Positions 54,677 through 62,853 of a stretch of DNA of 64,000 nt are shown piece after piece. The stretch comes from Niastella vici (GTDB lineage Bacteria > Bacteroidota > Bacteroidia > Chitinophagales > Chitinophagaceae). The notes below the pieces were generated by a model. The model saw only the letters and a program-made list of their open reading frames with translations. It made no database searches and was not told the DNA's origin. Position 1 is the first letter of the stretch, and every line of letters starts with the position of its first letter. Made by a program: the position numbers and the translations under genes. The stretch covers positions 1 to 64,000 of the forward strand of contig NZ_LVYD01000024.1 of the NCBI RefSeq assembly GCF_002077945.1, in the 5' to 3' direction.

Positions 54677-55519
54677 ATGACGGTACACGAGGCGCAGCAA
54701 CAATTACTCACATCCCTGTATGAGTTGTACGACAACCGCGAAGCGGCGAATATTGCCGACTGGGTGATGGAGCATGTTACCGGCATGCGAAAGATCGACC
54801 GCATTATGCATAAACAGTCGCCCATGGCCCCTGAACGCCTGGCGCAACTGGAACAATACACCCGTGAACTGCTGGCGCATAAACCCGTGCAATATGTGCT
54901 GCACGAAGCCTGGTTTTGCGGCATGCCGTTCTATGTTGATGAAAATGTATTAATACCACGTCCCGAAACCGAAGAGTTGGTTGAGTGGGTTGTGGCCGAA
55001 GCAGGAAATACGCAAAGCATCCTCGACATAGGTACTGGAAGTGGTTGTATTCCGGTCTCTTTAAAAAAGAAACTACCACAGGTGAAAGTATATTCCTGCG
55101 ATGTGAGTTCACCCGCACTGATGGTAGCTGCTAAAAATGCGGCAGCCCAGAATATTACCGTTCATTTTATACAGGCCGATTTTCTGGATGAAAGCACCTG
55201 GCCCCGGCTACCGTCGGTTGATATTATTGTAAGCAACCCGCCATATATTCCACATCACAACCAGCTCAGCATGCTGCCCAATGTGCTGGCATATGAACCA
55301 CACCTTGCTTTGTTTGTGCCTAATGAAGATCCCCTGGTATTTTATGATGCCATTGCCCGCTTCGCCCAACAGCGTTTATTGCCCGGCGGCAGCATCTTTG
55401 CAGAGATACATGAAGACCTGGGTGAACAAACGAAAACATTGTTTGAATCGAAAGGATTTGTTGCAGAAGTGAAGAAAGATTTTCAGGGGAAGTACAGGAT
55501 GGTGAAGGCGGGGAAATGA
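54677..55519 (+). CDS. prmC: Peptide chain release factor N5-glutamine methyltransferase PrmC
   Basis: I choose the ATG at 54677 (280 residues), because the frame open to 54590 starts inside the ribD end and has no domain there. PrmC methylates the GGQ glutamine of release factors. The N-terminal helical domain is followed by PRPETEELVEWVV near residue 94, DIGTGSGCIPVSL (SAM site) near 117, and the NPPYIP catalytic motif near 193 in IVSNPPYIPHHN. The sequence CATCTTTG ends six bases before the ATG and may be a -7 box with one mismatch. Confidence 0.94.
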   Translation: MTVHEAQQQLLTSLYELYDNREAANIADWVMEHVTGMRKIDRIMHKQSPMAPERLAQLEQYTRELLAHKPVQYVLHEAWFCGMPFYVDENVLIPRPETEELVEWVVAEAGNTQSILDIGTGSGCIPVSLKKKLPQVKVYSCDVSSPALMVAAKNAAAQNITVHFIQADFLDESTWPRLPSVDIIVSNPPYIPHHNQLSMLPNVLAYEPHLALFVPNEDPLVFYDAIARFAQQRLLPGGSIFAEIHEDLGEQTKTLFESKGFVAEVKKDFQGKYRMVKAGK

Positions 55520-55571
55520 CACTCTGTAGATATTACACTAACGGACAAATGTAATTGATATTTTCTTTTCT

Positions 55572-55709
55572 TTGCGGGAAAGTGCTGTAATAGAACCAGA
55601 TTTCAATGTATTTGGTCTTGTTAAAGATAAGGGCCTCGAACCATTCAGGTCGGGAAAGAATTATATGGCATTTGCTGTTAAAAGAAAAAATAGTAATTTT
55701 ATTATATAA
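55572..55709 (+). pseudogene. Possible small gene or gene remnant
   Basis: A 45-codon frame starting with TTG reads, among others, VIEPDFNVFGLVKDKGLEPF and then NYMAFAVKRKNSNFII before a TAA. It looks protein-like but lacks a strong start and any family I know, and the frame stays open upstream only to 55542. It lies ten bases before a firmer small gene and after an AT-rich stretch. It may be the 3' remnant of a lost gene. Confidence 0.3.
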
Positions 55710-55718
55710 CTACAATAT

Positions 55719-55889
55719 ATGGCTGGCAACAAAAAAAACCATAAAAAGATAAGCAAAGTCAAAGGCAAGCAACTCATGGCTCTTGATGTGCGGGATTATC
55801 GTAATGATCCTTTTGTAGTTAAAAAATTAGAATCTGCCAAGAAATTAATTGAAAAATACGGTTTGCCCAAAGAACTGCTTAACGATTAA
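55719..55889 (+). CDS. Small basic protein of 56 residues
   Basis: The ATG at 55719 opens a 56-codon frame: a Lys-rich start (MAGNKKNHKKISKVKGKQLM), ALDVRDYRNDPFVVKKLESA, then KKLIEKYGLPKELLND. It is mostly charged helix with no membrane segment. A strong terminator lies 20 bases after the stop, which supports it being a real transcript. I do not recognise the family; a short DNA- or protein-binding role is only a guess. Upstream AAT-rich sequence lacks a clear ribosome site, as is usual in Bacteroidota. Confidence 0.65.
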   Translation: MAGNKKNHKKISKVKGKQLMALDVRDYRNDPFVVKKLESAKKLIEKYGLPKELLND

Positions 55890-55909
55890 ACTAATTTTAA
55901 AATAATTTG

Positions 55910-55938
55910 AAGCATCTGCCAACTGGTAGATGCTTTTT
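55910..55938 (+). terminator. Terminator after the 56-residue gene
   Basis: AAGCATCT-G-CCA and TGG-T-AGATGCTT form an 11-bp stem with one mismatch, followed by TTTTTTA. Confidence 0.85.
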
Positions 55939-56003
55939 TATTTAGGATGGAGGCCCGATAAAAGTTTATAAAGCTTTCCTGATTTTAGTGGACTACCACT
56001 CCC

Positions 56004-56495
56004 TTATTCACCCTTAATAAAACTCAAAACATAAGGTGAGACAAAATAAAACGCTAACCCAACTCCAACATTAAGGAGGGTGGTTATCCATCTATTTTTA
56101 TACTTCACATCTACTGCAATGGGAAGTGCCAGAACTCCTGCAAAGGCTGATAGACCTAATACTCCTATCAAAAAGATCCTTATTCGATCTTCATTTGTAA
56201 TATAAGAAAATGTAGTCAGCCTGTAAGTCTGAAATATTATCTCACTAAACAAAACGATCAAACAGGCAAATATGGCCAAATAAGTCACACTGATAGTATC
56301 ATCCTCTTTTAGTATCCTTTTAAACACTGTATAAAACAACACTTCATAACATACAAACAAAAACAACCCCGATATAACTATAGGCGTACCAGGAATTCTC
56401 TCCGGAAGAAATTCATGCAGTATTAAAAAATCAATAAATAACAGTGTCGTTAGCACTAATACGCTTATTAGTAATAATCTACGATGATCAGGCAA
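56004..56495 (-). CDS. Small integral membrane protein of unknown function
   Basis: The 163-residue frame encodes five hydrophobic segments (about residues 7-25, 35-55, 70-90, 102-122 and 138-156) separated by short polar loops. No family is recognised. The start is TTG at 56495 because no in-frame ATG exists before the first segment; a ribosome site is not evident. Codon use and base composition are more AT-rich than in neighbours. It is downstream of exbD on the same strand but a terminator lies between, so it is expressed separately or not at all. Confidence 0.6.
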   Translation of the reverse strand: MPDHRRLLLISVLVLTTLLFIDFLILHEFLPERIPGTPIVISGLFLFVCYEVLFYTVFKRILKEDDTISVTYLAIFACLIVLFSEIIFQTYRLTTFSYITNEDRIRIFLIGVLGLSAFAGVLALPIAVDVKYKNRWITTLLNVGVGLAFYFVSPYVLSFIKGE

Positions 56496-56528
56496 GGGAG
56501 AAAGGGTTTTAAAATGGAAATTTTAAAA

Positions 56529-56565
56529 ACAGCCCGCAGTTTCCAAAAGGATCACTGCGGGCTGT
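56529..56565 (-). terminator. Terminator of the exbBD unit
   Basis: ACAGCCCGCAGT (56529-56540) and ACTGCGGGCTGT (56554-56565) form a perfect 12-bp stem; on the minus strand TTTTTAAAATTT follows. It lies 37 bases past the exbD stop. Confidence 0.9.
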
Positions 56566-56602
56566 TATATCGTTTCTCCGCCAGTTGGCGGAGCCGGGGG
56601 TA

Positions 56603-57004
56603 CTACTTCACTTTCGTATCAACCAGCAATGTTGACCTGGCGCCCAGGTCGCGGGCTACACGCATAACCGCCACAACATTCTCGAGCGGAACGGTTTTAT
56701 CGGCATTGATGGCCACCGTTGCCTGAGTGGAATCTTTCTGCACATACGGTTGTATAAACGCGGTCATCTCCTCAATTTTAACCTGCTTCCCATTAATAAT
56801 ATACTCACCGGTTGGCTTTATATTAACGATAACCGTTTGCTTGGCCTTGGTATCGCTTTTGGCTTTTGGTTGTGATAATTTGATCACATTCGGATTGGCC
56901 AGGGTTGATACAATAAGAAAGAAGAACAACAGGATGAACAGGATGTCGTTCAACGCTCCTGCATGTAACTCCTGATGACCTTTTAATCTTCTTCTTAAAT
57001 TCAT
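56603..57004 (-). CDS. exbD: ExbD/TolR-family biopolymer transport protein
   Basis: The 133-residue protein has one N-terminal membrane segment (LNDILFILLFFFLIVSTLA, residues about 18-36) with the conserved Asp that carries protons (near residue 20), followed by a periplasmic domain (VIVNIKPTGEYIINGKQV, then NVVAVMRVARDLGARSTLL). With ExbB it uses the proton gradient to energise TonB-dependent transport or Tol function. It follows exbB by 18 bases. Only one exbD copy is present here, while many Bacteroidota have two. Confidence 0.93.
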   Translation of the reverse strand: MNLRRRLKGHQELHAGALNDILFILLFFFLIVSTLANPNVIKLSQPKAKSDTKAKQTVIVNIKPTGEYIINGKQVKIEEMTAFIQPYVQKDSTQATVAINADKTVPLENVVAVMRVARDLGARSTLLVDTKVK

Positions 57005-57022
57005 TTAACTTATTTTTTAATA

Positions 57023-57736
57023 TTATCTCGTTGGTTCCTGTAGTATATCAATGAACTCGGCACTGGCGGCTTCCATCCGGTTCACAGTTTTATCGATCTG
57101 TGCATTCAGGAAGTTATAACCCACATAGGCAAGCAAACCGATGATAAGTCCTGATGCAGAGGTGATCATTTTGGTATAAATACCACCCGCGATCTGGGCC
57201 GGTGTAAATTCACCCGATGCGTTGATATTGTAGAATAACTGCAACATACCGAAGATGGTTCCCAAAAACCCGAACATAGGCGCAATACCATATACCAGTG
57301 ATAAAACCGACAGGTTGCGCTCCATTTTATATACCTCGAGCTTGCCTACATTTTCCATACTTTTTTCAATGGCCTCAATGGGCTTACCGATCCGTTGCAA
57401 TCCCTTATCAATGATACGGGCTACAGGGTTGGGTGTATTTTTAGCCAATGACCGGGCTGCCGATACATTACCGCTAAAAATATTGTCCCGTATAATGTAC
57501 ATGAAATTGGGATCAATCTTACTGGCCTTGCGAATGGCAATCAGCCTTTCAAAAAAGAAAAATACAGCCAGCACGAACAACAATCCCAGGGGAATCATGA
57601 GGGGGCCACCATTAGCCAGCAGGTCCATCACGTTCATAACATGCTCGCCCTGAGCACCGGGCGTTGCGGCTTTGTGTAAAGTGTCGGCGGTGGCTGTTGT
57701 CGCGGGATTGGTAACTTGTAAAAAAAACCAATTCAT
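57023..57736 (-). CDS. exbB: MotA/TolQ/ExbB proton channel protein
   Basis: The 237-residue protein has an N-terminal Thr/Ala-rich extension (about 1-38), one membrane segment near 45-65 (GGPLMIPLGLLFVLAVFFFFERL), a cytoplasmic loop (70-135) and two further segments near 145-170 (IAPMFGFLGTIFGMLQLF) and 190-215 (SASGLIIGLLAYVGYNFLN). The GTIFGM and conserved polar residues fit the MotA/TolQ/ExbB channel. It heads the exbB-exbD unit and could energise the SusC transporter at 32085. Confidence 0.94.
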   Translation of the reverse strand: MNWFFLQVTNPATTATADTLHKAATPGAQGEHVMNVMDLLANGGPLMIPLGLLFVLAVFFFFERLIAIRKASKIDPNFMYIIRDNIFSGNVSAARSLAKNTPNPVARIIDKGLQRIGKPIEAIEKSMENVGKLEVYKMERNLSVLSLVYGIAPMFGFLGTIFGMLQLFYNINASGEFTPAQIAGGIYTKMITSASGLIIGLLAYVGYNFLNAQIDKTVNRMEAASAEFIDILQEPTR

Positions 57737-57862
57737 CCAGTTGTTGTTTTAATGGTGTAAATGTAGGCAAATGTGTGCCTAAAACGAATCCAACGATTTA
57801 ATATTTCTTAAAAGTTTGCTAATTGAATTACCTGATTGTCAAAATCGTACGCAAAGTAAAAG

Positions 57863-58807
57863 TTAATTCTGGCTCTGGTTCGGATTACTCTTCATTTGCA
57901 TCATGGCCATTATTTGCTGCATACTCCGCTGCATGCTTTCACTGCTGCCATCCAGGAATATGACATTGCCCTTCCCTACTTCCGCAAAATTCTTGATGGC
58001 TTCCGTCCACATGCTGAACAGGATCACATTCGTATCGAGGTTGGCCTGTTTCATTTGCTCAGCTGCCTGGCTCATACCGCGGGCCACTTCTTCCCGGAAC
58101 AACGCCACACCCTGACCGCGTAACTGGGCAGCAATACGTTCAGCCTCAGCCGCAATTTTTATGGAATTTCCTTCTGCTTCGGCTGCTTTTGTTTTGGTGA
58201 TCAGTAATGCCTGCCCTTCATTTTCTGCAGCCGCCTTCAGGTTATTACTGGCCACTACCCTGCTCATACTGTCCATAATGGCCTTATCGAATGTAATATC
58301 GTTGATCTGCAGATCGAGCAGGTGATACCCCCACTCTTCCAGCAAATGGTCTATCTGTTCTTTTACATATTCCACGATCTCTTTACGCAAACCCAGTATC
58401 TCGGCCTGGCGTTTAGTGGCCACAAATGACCTGATGGTTCCCTCAATGGTACGGGTGAGCGCCTGCATGAGGTCGCGTTCGCTAAGGAATTTGAACGCTA
58501 CTTTTTTAATGGTTTCTTCATCGGCATTCTGAACCGAATACAGCAGCATGCTTTTAAAGTATACATTCGCCTGATCAGCGGTTACTGCCTGAAATTCCAT
58601 TTCCACCGAGCGGTTCTGGATACTTACTTTACGGTAAATCTGTTCCAGAAAAGGTATTAAAAATCTCAGGCCAGGGTTCAGCACCCGTTGGTATTTACCG
58701 AACATGGTAACTACCCCAACAAAGCCCTGGTTAATGGTTTTTACACCGGTAAATAAAAGAAGAAAGAAACCGACTACAATGACCCACCAATATGAAAAAT
58801 GATCCAT
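57863..58807 (-). CDS. SPFH/Band 7 membrane protein
   Basis: The 314-residue protein has one N-terminal membrane segment (WWVIVVGFFLLLFTGV) and the band 7 domain: INQGFVGVVTMFGKYQRVLNPGLRFLIPFLEQIYRKVSIQNRSVE (residues 25-70) and ERDLMQALTRTIEGTIRSFVATKRQAEIL near 108. The C-terminal half is a long Ala/Glu coiled coil (about 180-270), then a Met/Gln-rich end. Flotillin, stomatin and HflK-like proteins form rings that organise membrane microdomains and proteases; which this is cannot be told without an NfeD or HflC partner, and none is next to it. Confidence 0.92.
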   Translation of the reverse strand: MDHFSYWWVIVVGFFLLLFTGVKTINQGFVGVVTMFGKYQRVLNPGLRFLIPFLEQIYRKVSIQNRSVEMEFQAVTADQANVYFKSMLLYSVQNADEETIKKVAFKFLSERDLMQALTRTIEGTIRSFVATKRQAEILGLRKEIVEYVKEQIDHLLEEWGYHLLDLQINDITFDKAIMDSMSRVVASNNLKAAAENEGQALLITKTKAAEAEGNSIKIAAEAERIAAQLRGQGVALFREEVARGMSQAAEQMKQANLDTNVILFSMWTEAIKNFAEVGKGNVIFLDGSSESMQRSMQQIMAMMQMKSNPNQSQN

Positions 58808-58952
58808 AAGATTAAATTTTGATGAAAGTACGGAAAGTTAAGGTGATAATGCGATAATATGCTATGTGACAATGCAGGGCCGGGGCATGCATATTGCTGT
58901 TCCATTTGTACCTCGCGATGGCCCAGGCCATTCATGTTGGCAGCTTTCTTAT

Positions 58953-58960
58953 TAACTTTG
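58953..58960 (+). promoter_or_regulatory. -7-like box just before the ypdA start codon
   Basis: TAACTTTG lies five bases before the ATG at 58966, so a transcript from it would be leaderless. No -33 TTG at normal spacing. Confidence 0.35.
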
Positions 58961-58965
58961 AGCCA

Positions 58966-59946
58966 ATGAATTCAACCAATCAATTCGACATCATCATAGT
59001 GGGAGGCGGCCCTATCGGTTTGGCTTGTGCCCTGGAAGCAAAAAAAGCTGGTTTACACTATTGCATACTTGAAAAAGGCTGCCTGGTAAATTCGCTGTAC
59101 AATTATCCCGTGAACATGACCTTTTTTTCTACATCTGAAAAACTGGAGATCGGCGGTATTCCTTTTGTAAGCAATAATATTAAACCTACCCGTCCCGAAG
59201 CGCTGGAGTATTACCGGCGGGTTGCTACCAGCAACCATGTCACCATTCACCTGCAGGAAGAAGTAAAAGATATTACCCCCGCAAATGGCAAATACCAGGT
59301 TGTTACCACTAAACAAACCTATACCACCACGTTTGTAGTGATCGCTACCGGCTTTTATGATATTCCGGTCAAGATGAATATTCCTGGCGAAGAGCTGCCC
59401 AAGGTCGTTCACTATTATAAAGACCCGCATTTTTACGCCATGCAAAAAGTAGTGGTGGTGGGAGCCAATAACTCGGCGGTTGATGCGGCCCTGGAAACCT
59501 GGCGCAAAGGAGCCGAAGTTACCATGGTCATTAGAAATGAAGGCATTGGACAACGGGTGAAATACTGGGTAAAACCCGATATGGAGAACCGCATTAAGGA
59601 AGGCAGCATAAAAGCATATACCAACTCAACGTTAATGGCCATTCGCGAAAAGGAAGTGGATATTCAAACACCTGATGGGCTGGTCACCATTGAAAATGAT
59701 TATGTGATTGCCATGACGGGTTATCAACCCAACTGCAACTTTTTACAAAAAACAGGTATCCATTTGTCGCAGGATGAAGTGCTGCAACCCGCTTATGATC
59801 CCCAAACCATGGAAACCAATTTACCCAATATTTACCTGGCGGGTGTGGTTTGCGGTGGTATGAACACCCATGTTTGGTTTATTGAAAACAGCCGGGAACA
59901 TGCGTTGTTGATAATAAGGTCTATTAAGAAAAAGATGAACCTCTAG
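58966..59946 (+). CDS. ypdA: YpdA-type bacillithiol disulfide reductase
   Basis: The start is the ATG at 58966 (326 residues), right before the FAD site DIIIVGGGPIGLACALEAKKAG; the longer TTG frame has no domain. Further motifs are YPVNMTFFSTSEKLEIGGIPF near residue 45 (typical of YpdA), VVIATGFYD near 122, a second Rossmann motif VVVVGANNSAVDAALET near 162 and MTGYQPNCNFL near 262. YpdA reduces oxidised bacillithiol with NADPH, guarding thiols. Bacillithiol synthesis genes are not in the window. It converges with the OmpA-family gene with one base between stops. Confidence 0.9.
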   Translation: MNSTNQFDIIIVGGGPIGLACALEAKKAGLHYCILEKGCLVNSLYNYPVNMTFFSTSEKLEIGGIPFVSNNIKPTRPEALEYYRRVATSNHVTIHLQEEVKDITPANGKYQVVTTKQTYTTTFVVIATGFYDIPVKMNIPGEELPKVVHYYKDPHFYAMQKVVVVGANNSAVDAALETWRKGAEVTMVIRNEGIGQRVKYWVKPDMENRIKEGSIKAYTNSTLMAIREKEVDIQTPDGLVTIENDYVIAMTGYQPNCNFLQKTGIHLSQDEVLQPAYDPQTMETNLPNIYLAGVVCGGMNTHVWFIENSREHALLIIRSIKKKMNL

Positions 59947-59947
59947 T

Positions 59948-61087
59948 TCATTCTCTTCGATAAACAAAGATCTCCACGCGCCGGTTTTTCTTACGGCCCG
60001 ATGATGTTCTGTTACTGGCAATAGGTTGCAGATAAGCATACCCCCGCGCAATAAAGTTCACGCCCAGCGAGTATACTTTTGTCATCAGGTATTGTTTTAC
60101 CGATACAGCCCGGCTCTGAGATAGCTCTTTATTGTATTCCAAATTTCCGATGCTGTCGGTATGGCCATTTACCACTACCGAATCCATTTGCCCGGTGAGT
60201 TTGGCAGCAAAGCTATCGAGCAGATCATAACTCTTTTTCGAGAGCTCATAGCTGGCGGTCACGAAATAAATATCGGGGATTATAAGCGTGTCTATATGTT
60301 GAACTGTGGGCATGCGCGTACTACTTAATTTCGGCCGTGGCAATGGCGGATGTTTTAAATGATAGCTGATCGTTTTATCCAGCCTTTCATGGCGGTCATC
60401 TGCTTTGTAGATGTCCCATTTCTCCTGGTCGGCCGTTGCACAGATCTTTTCATTCGGGTTCAACGGCATTAACGACACTTTATCGAGCAGGAACAAATAC
60501 TCATCCTGAAAATCGGGTTTTATTGAACCCGTATAATCGTTCCGTTTAAATAATCCGATCGTAATGAACGATTCATTGCCATCGGCGGTATATACAAAAC
60601 GTACCTTTTGCCATTTGGTAGAAGGTTGTGATAAGGCAGCGCCGCTTCGAACATACCAGAAATCGGGCTTAATATTACGAAAGCTCCTTTGCTCATATAA
60701 GAAATCTTCTGCTGAAAAATAAATACCAATACTATCGAGCACCTTGTTGGTGGCGCTTACATAAAATTCCAATGCATACTGATTTCCTTTTCTTAAACCA
60801 CATAACAACTGGGTCCTTATGAAATTACGCACACCACCCTTGTTTACACTACCAGCTGTTAACCCTACATACCGGTACCCATCGTAGGCAATATTCATAT
60901 CACTATAATAATAACTGGCCTCATGTGAAGTGGCGATCCAGGCTTCGGGCGCACAATACTTGTGGAATTCGGTGCATAAATTGGCGTCTTCAAAACTGCC
61001 ATTGGCTATCAGGTTCTGCGAATGCCCGGTATAGCAGGTAAACAATACCAGGGAAAGGGTGGGAACGAATTGCCTTATTTGTTTCAT
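59948..61087 (-). CDS. OmpA-family protein with N-terminal Cys-rich binding domain (paralogue 1)
   Basis: The 379-residue protein has a signal peptide (about 1-23, GHSQ). Residues about 24-215 form a beta-sandwich-like domain with NLIANGSFEDANLCTEFHKYCAPEAW (two Cys nine residues apart) and TAGSVNKGGVRNFIRTQLLCGL. The C-terminal OmpA domain has VVVNGHTDSIGNLEYNKELSQSRAVSVKQYL near 308-340 and ends KKNRRVEIFVYRRE, so it anchors to peptidoglycan. The gene at 62854-63999 is a full-length paralogue. Between the two lies a T9SS cargo gene. Role of the N-terminal domain unknown; a carbohydrate- or protein-binding function is inference. Confidence 0.92.
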   Translation of the reverse strand: MKQIRQFVPTLSLVLFTCYTGHSQNLIANGSFEDANLCTEFHKYCAPEAWIATSHEASYYYSDMNIAYDGYRYVGLTAGSVNKGGVRNFIRTQLLCGLRKGNQYALEFYVSATNKVLDSIGIYFSAEDFLYEQRSFRNIKPDFWYVRSGAALSQPSTKWQKVRFVYTADGNESFITIGLFKRNDYTGSIKPDFQDEYLFLLDKVSLMPLNPNEKICATADQEKWDIYKADDRHERLDKTISYHLKHPPLPRPKLSSTRMPTVQHIDTLIIPDIYFVTASYELSKKSYDLLDSFAAKLTGQMDSVVVNGHTDSIGNLEYNKELSQSRAVSVKQYLMTKVYSLGVNFIARGYAYLQPIASNRTSSGRKKNRRVEIFVYRRE

Positions 61088-61479
61088 AGACAGGTTGACA
61101 ATGGGATGAGCCTAAATTACTCAAAAAACCACAGTGGCGATGGTTTTCTTTTATACTGATAATGAAACAGTTAAATATGAATTTTTGCCTAATCATTATT
61201 TTATCCCGTTTAGTACCCCATTGATTCATGTCAATTATTTTTAATACCACTTGCATATTAAAAAAACGCGTTATACTTTTACCTCAGCTTACTTCTACCC
61301 ATATCCCTTCGAAACTCCACCACCATCAATCATAGCTTTCAAAAATATTTCTTATTTATTATCCTTTTTCATTCATCCTTTTGAAGACCTCCAGGCTTTT
61401 GTAATACATGTAACAGAAAGTCATTTCCTCCAATTTTCCTTTGGGACCATCTATTTTATTCATCCCAAAACAATTTGAA
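61088..61479. other. Divergent promoter region between OmpA and T9SS cargo genes
   Basis: About 390 AT-rich bases with no gene. Both flanking genes start outwards from it. I see no strong promoter box or palindrome. Confidence 0.5.
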
Positions 61480-62790
61480 ATGAAAAAGATCTACTCTTTC
61501 ATCATGGTGTCTATTATTGCCATGACCGCAAACGCACAAATGGTATTTAATGAAAATTTTTCCGGCTATACAAATGGCAACCTGAATGGTCAGGGTCCGG
61601 TTGGAAATCTATGGGCTTCCGCCGGTAGTGGCTCAGATGTTCAGGTAGCCAACACTACCCCGCTTATATATTCTGGTTATACCAGCGGCACTCAATATGT
61701 TACAGTAAGTACCGGAAATAATAAAAGTTCATCCAGGGCTTTTACGTCGGACATTTCTACTACCACTGCCAAGACTATTTATATGTCCTTTGTTATAAAG
61801 GCAACTGATGCCAAAAAAAACAACGTTGATTATAACATATCATTACTGGATAACAGCGGAACTCCGGTAAACGCACTACAGTTTTATGCAAAAGATGTAA
61901 CTATTTCCGGTACCGATTTTTTAATGTTTGGCATTAGTACTAATGGGTCAAATGTAGTTTATACAGGAGTCAATTATAGCTTTGCCACCACCTATCTTGT
62001 TGTAATAAGATATGATATCATATCGGGTTCAAATAATGACCAGGCATATTTATGGGTAAATCCATCTTTGGGATCAGAACCTACTACAGGAAGTGCGAAC
62101 ATTTCATTAACTGGCGGAGAATCTTATGGTGCTGGTGCTGCATTTCATGCATTAAATATTACACAAACTTCATTAACGCCTAATGCCGCATACGATGCAT
62201 TTCGGATAGCATACGGAGCTACTTCACCCATTGCCTGGACCAACCTGAGCCCTGCCGGCGCTCCCCTGCCTGTTCAACTGACCAGCTTTAACGCAAACGA
62301 AGACGGACTCAATACCAAACTCATTTGGAATACAGTTGAAGAAAGCGGTATCGACAGCTATGTAATTGAAAGAAGTAATGATGGAAGAACTTTCACTGCT
62401 ATCGGTTCTGTAAAAGCAGCCAACCTGAAAACCTATAGCTTCACTGATGCACAGGCCGCTTCTCAAAACAGTTTCTACAGATTGAAAATGATTGAACAGG
62501 ATGGAAGCTTTAAATACAGCTATATCATCAGTGTGAAGAGCAAACTGAGCCTGGATATTTCACTGTCGCCTAACCCGGTTAAAAGTTCATTGATGATACA
62601 GCACCCGAAAGCTGGTGTAAACGGACATATTCAGATTATAAGCGCTGCCGGTCAAACTTTAAAAGATATACGATTGTCTGCCAATGCAGTTATTTCAAAT
62701 GTTGATATGAGTGGTTTTACAAGCGGGCTTTACCACGTTGTGTTCAGGAATGGATCAGATGTGTTTAGCAAAACGGTATTAAAACAGTAG
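61480..62790 (+). CDS. Secreted T9SS type A cargo protein
   Basis: The ATG at 61480 (436 residues) begins a signal peptide (MKKIYSFIMVSIIAMTANAQ). Residues about 20-265 form a lectin- or laminin-like beta domain (FNENFSGYTNGNLNGQGPVG, later DQAYLWVNPSLG). A fibronectin III-like linker follows (LPVQLTSFNANEDGLNTKLIWNTVEESGIDSYVIERSNDGRTF, about 267-310), then the Por-type C-terminal sorting domain: LSPNPVKSSLMIQ near 364, LSANAVISNVDMSGFTSGLYHVVF and SKTVLKQ at the end. So it leaves the cell through T9SS and is then cleaved. Substrate of the first domain is unknown. Confidence 0.9.
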   Translation: MKKIYSFIMVSIIAMTANAQMVFNENFSGYTNGNLNGQGPVGNLWASAGSGSDVQVANTTPLIYSGYTSGTQYVTVSTGNNKSSSRAFTSDISTTTAKTIYMSFVIKATDAKKNNVDYNISLLDNSGTPVNALQFYAKDVTISGTDFLMFGISTNGSNVVYTGVNYSFATTYLVVIRYDIISGSNNDQAYLWVNPSLGSEPTTGSANISLTGGESYGAGAAFHALNITQTSLTPNAAYDAFRIAYGATSPIAWTNLSPAGAPLPVQLTSFNANEDGLNTKLIWNTVEESGIDSYVIERSNDGRTFTAIGSVKAANLKTYSFTDAQAASQNSFYRLKMIEQDGSFKYSYIISVKSKLSLDISLSPNPVKSSLMIQHPKAGVNGHIQIISAAGQTLKDIRLSANAVISNVDMSGFTSGLYHVVFRNGSDVFSKTVLKQ

Positions 62791-62810
62791 ACCTGTACCA
62801 CCATGTGGAT

Positions 62811-62850
62811 GAAAAAAAGCCATCGGAGCAAGATCTGGTGGCTTTTTCTC
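62811..62850. terminator. Bidirectional terminator between convergent genes
   Basis: GAAAAAAAGCCA and TGGCTTTTTCTC form a stem whose A and T ends can serve both strands. The gap between the T9SS cargo gene and the second OmpA gene is only 63 bases. Confidence 0.8.
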
Positions 62851-62853
62851 ATT

